Shown here in pieces: positions 61,899 through 64,000 of a DNA stretch of 64,000 nucleotides. Numbering within the stretch: position 1 is the first letter of the stretch; each line of letters begins with the position of its first letter. A program made the translations under genes and the position numbers. This DNA comes from Agarophyton chilense. Its lineage: Eukaryota > Rhodophyta > Florideophyceae > Gracilariales > Gracilariaceae. The notes under the pieces were generated by a model that searched no databases, was not told where the DNA came from, and saw only the letters and a program-made list of their open reading frames with translations. The stretch lies in NCBI GenBank assembly GCA_030374765.1, contig JARGXX010000095.1:868001-932000 (forward strand), read 5' to 3'.

Positions 61899-64000
61899 AT
61901 GGCTTTGTTTGAGCGCCCCACCGCTCATCAGTTCAACGCGCTTTTGCGTCTTGGCTTTGCCGCCCGTCTCCGCTCGGAAACCGCTGACACTTTCCTTGCG
62001 CAAAAGTCCGCCACACTCTCCCGGACCGATACGCGTGAGAACGCTGCCGTTCTCTACTTCGTGTCCGGCGACAACACCTCGATTCTCAAGCCAATTCAGA
62101 CAGCGGTCCTCCTGCAACACGCACAGCAGCACACAAACCAGTTCCTCACGCTAGCGGAAGCTCCATTTCTCTCAGAAGCCCCGACGCTTCTGAAGCTGCA
62201 GTTAAAAGATGCCCCAAATCCTCGTCGCATGCTGTTTTCACTGTGCTCGCTCTCTAAGCCGCTGCGCTATCTTAGTATGCACTCCGTCAAACGAGACAAA
62301 AATGTGCGCTTGCGCGACGAGTGCACCAAGTGGGAGCTGTTTCATTTAGAAATCATTCCGGGCTCGCCTGGAACTGGGTTGAAACACTCTCCGATTCCGT
62401 TTGCCCCATCATATTTGAAGGTGCCTGAGGCTATTTCACAAGCGCTCTTGTTGCTTGGCGTCCGTTTCAGGCTTCGGTCTGCTCACTCACGCGTCTTGCA
62501 CAGAGACGTTGCACAAGACGACCAAATTGCTGTGTTACAAACTGGTGCGACTAGCGATATCAATTCTAGTCGTGATTGTGACCTCGTCTTCGTTCCTTCC
62601 AGATGCCCATCAGATAAGAGCGTTCCCAGTTCGCTATGTTTCTACCTTAAGGAAGTGAGTACTAATCGTTACCTAGCCATCGGCACATCGCAAGCAAACG
62701 GCTCGTGCGCAAAACTGCTCACCGAAAAGACACCGATTGCTGTAAACATCTCAGGTTCGCTGGGGGATATTAATCTGGGCCTTCTCCACCATGACAAATT
62801 TCATTCCGTCCAATGGCTTATGGCAGGTCCGCATGGTCGACTGGAAATGCGCAATGATAGGAGGTCATGGGAAACATTTGGACTTGAATATGTGCAACAG
62901 TCGTACATTGTTGAACTTGCACTCATACCGGTTCCGTCAATCTATTCGATAGCTGAAGAAAAAACACGCGAGTCGTTGAGACTAGAAATTGAAGCCAAAG
63001 TTGCCGCGGCCAAAGGCGAAGCTAAACCATCTCAAGGTGCTCAGCGAGGAAGCGCTTCCCCGAGATTTGATCATGCGGCTGCACTTGCCGGCCTTTCCGA
63101 TGCTCCGAAGAAAACCCCAAGGCCGTCAGTCTCGAACAAGAACAAGCAAGAAGCCAAAAGCAAGGCCAAACAGCCACCACCAGGAAAACCAGGTCCAACC
63201 CCGAAGAAAGTTGGGTCGGCTGCTTCTAAAACCGCTGCTGTAGCTTCTGCTTCTTCAGCATTGCCAAGGAACAAAGCAAACCGGAAGGCAGCGAAGAAGA
63301 ACAAAAAGAAGCAGAAAGGGAAACAGGCAAAGGCGTCTGCCGCTCGAAGTCAACGTGACCGTGCTCCGCCATCCACTGTCAACGGACCTGTGAATGATGT
63401 CACACCTGCATTGCAATCAGAGGAAAGTAAGAAACAAGAAAGCGAATCGGCTCCGATACGAGAAGAACCGTCTTCTGCGTCTACTGCAAGCTCTAATATG
63501 CACGGACCAAAGTGTGCTGCTTGTGGGCTCACCATGGCAGGGCCAATCACCAAAGCAATGGGAAAAGAATTTCATTCCCAATGCTTTTGCTGTGGTGTGT
63601 GCAGACGACCAATGGCCATGGGCTCCAGCCAATTCCGGGAGAGAAGCGGGATTCCATTTTGCAATCCATGTTACGCGAACCAAATTGCTTCCCGATGCGC
63701 TCGGTGTTCGAAACCAATCATGGAAACGGTCATTACAGCAATGGACAAGACATGGCACAAAGAATGTCTAACATGCACAATTTGTAGACTTCCATTAACA
63801 CAAACTTTCTGGCTCTACGCTGACAAGCCGAACGAGCCGAGATGCAGCAGATGCGTTACAGGCGAAGAAACTGTATCGGGCAGGCATAGGTCTTCGAGAA
63901 TGGTCAATCTCCCCGGCTTTGGCCCTGCAAAATCAAATGTCCCCAAGGCACTTCCATTGGCACCCAGCGGGATTCAAGGAAACTCTGCCCAACCAGGACG
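61899..64000 (+). CDS. Two-LIM-domain protein, continues past window end
   Basis: Open from ATG 61899 to the last base (700 codons, no stop). Residues 1 to about 350 have no domain I know and look globular. About 350-530 is basic and Lys/Ala/Pro/Ser-rich. LIM1 spans Cys539-Cys591 (C539, C542, H559, C562, C565, C568, C588, C591). LIM2 spans Cys600-Cys652 (C600, C603, H620, C623, C626, C629, C649, C652). All zinc ligands are present and the domains are spaced as in tandem LIM proteins such as paxillin or CRP relatives. LIM domains bind partner proteins, often cytoskeletal or nuclear. The true product is unknown because the C-terminus is outside the window. The gene is intact and intron-less and shares its 5' region with the transporter. 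Confidence 0.9.
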   Translation, partial: MALFERPTAHQFNALLRLGFAARLRSETADTFLAQKSATLSRTDTRENAAVLYFVSGDNTSILKPIQTAVLLQHAQQHTNQFLTLAEAPFLSEAPTLLKLQLKDAPNPRRMLFSLCSLSKPLRYLSMHSVKRDKNVRLRDECTKWELFHLEIIPGSPGTGLKHSPIPFAPSYLKVPEAISQALLLLGVRFRLRSAHSRVLHRDVAQDDQIAVLQTGATSDINSSRDCDLVFVPSRCPSDKSVPSSLCFYLKEVSTNRYLAIGTSQANGSCAKLLTEKTPIAVNISGSLGDINLGLLHHDKFHSVQWLMAGPHGRLEMRNDRRSWETFGLEYVQQSYIVELALIPVPSIYSIAEEKTRESLRLEIEAKVAAAKGEAKPSQGAQRGSASPRFDHAAALAGLSDAPKKTPRPSVSNKNKQEAKSKAKQPPPGKPGPTPKKVGSAASKTAAVASASSALPRNKANRKAAKKNKKKQKGKQAKASAARSQRDRAPPSTVNGPVNDVTPALQSEESKKQESESAPIREEPSSASTASSNMHGPKCAACGLTMAGPITKAMGKEFHSQCFCCGVCRRPMAMGSSQFRERSGIPFCNPCYANQIASRCARCSKPIMETVITAMDKTWHKECLTCTICRLPLTQTFWLYADKPNEPRCSRCVTGEETVSGRHRSSRMVNLPGFGPAKSNVPKALPLAPSGIQGNSAQPG

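Noticed and set aside
63394-63787. ORFs of 90-125 codons near the right end
   Set aside because: They are other-frame shadows of the LIM gene, which stays open through the window end.

Overview
The window reads as nuclear DNA of an intron-poor, transposon-rich eukaryote, most likely a florideophyte red alga such as Chondrus crispus. That is an inference from long uninterrupted ORFs in two intact host genes, dense Ty3/gypsy chromoviruses, DIRS-like and KDZ/Plavaka-like elements, and very few host genes. Nothing looks prokaryotic or organellar.

Layout. 1-2.6 kb: edge of a minus-strand Ty3/gypsy element (gag and 5' LTR). 2.8-5.9 kb: DIRS-like retroelement, minus strand. 7.345-17.868 kb: a complete but decayed plus-strand chromovirus with paired 446-bp LTRs and a large antisense ORF behind its chromodomain. 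18.35-21.4 kb: decayed KDZ-like DNA transposase. 22.7-23.7 kb: Ty1/copia gag remnant. 25.7-30.2 kb: broken genes, including a probable inositol-pentakisphosphate 2-kinase, a TPR-like fragment and the 3' half of a GH47 alpha-mannosidase.

The centre is a three-level nest. A GH47 mannosidase pseudogene (5' half from 55.833 kb rightward, 3' half up to 30.220 kb, minus strand) was hit by a minus-strand chromovirus, which left a GAGTC duplication at 30216-30220 and 55833-55837. The chromovirus 5' LTR was in turn split by a 16,176-bp DNA transposon (39328-55503) with 24-bp terminal inverted repeats. Rejoining the two LTR pieces gives an LTR matching the intact 666-bp one, and rejoining the mannosidase halves restores a continuous GH47 reading frame.

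The 16-kb transposon is the most interesting object. Besides an uninterrupted Plavaka/CACTA-like transposase it carries a candidate epigenetic and partition-like cargo. This is a ParB/Srx-fold protein, a beta-class DNA amino-methyltransferase gene (open apart from three in-frame TAA/TAG codons), a SET-domain protein, a putative Fe(II)/2-oxoglutarate dioxygenase (one frameshift), a 885-residue basic protein of unknown function and a membrane protein. Four large palindromes in tandem lie between the divergent ParB-like and methyltransferase genes, resembling a parS/iteron or shared operator. I know of no described element with this gene set.

The right end (55.8-64 kb) holds the mannosidase 5' half, a decayed PIF/Harbinger transposase, an intact sugar-porter gene and, divergent from it, an intact two-LIM-domain gene that runs off the window end. 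Repeat identities and boundaries were judged by eye; protein families come from motif recognition without database searches.
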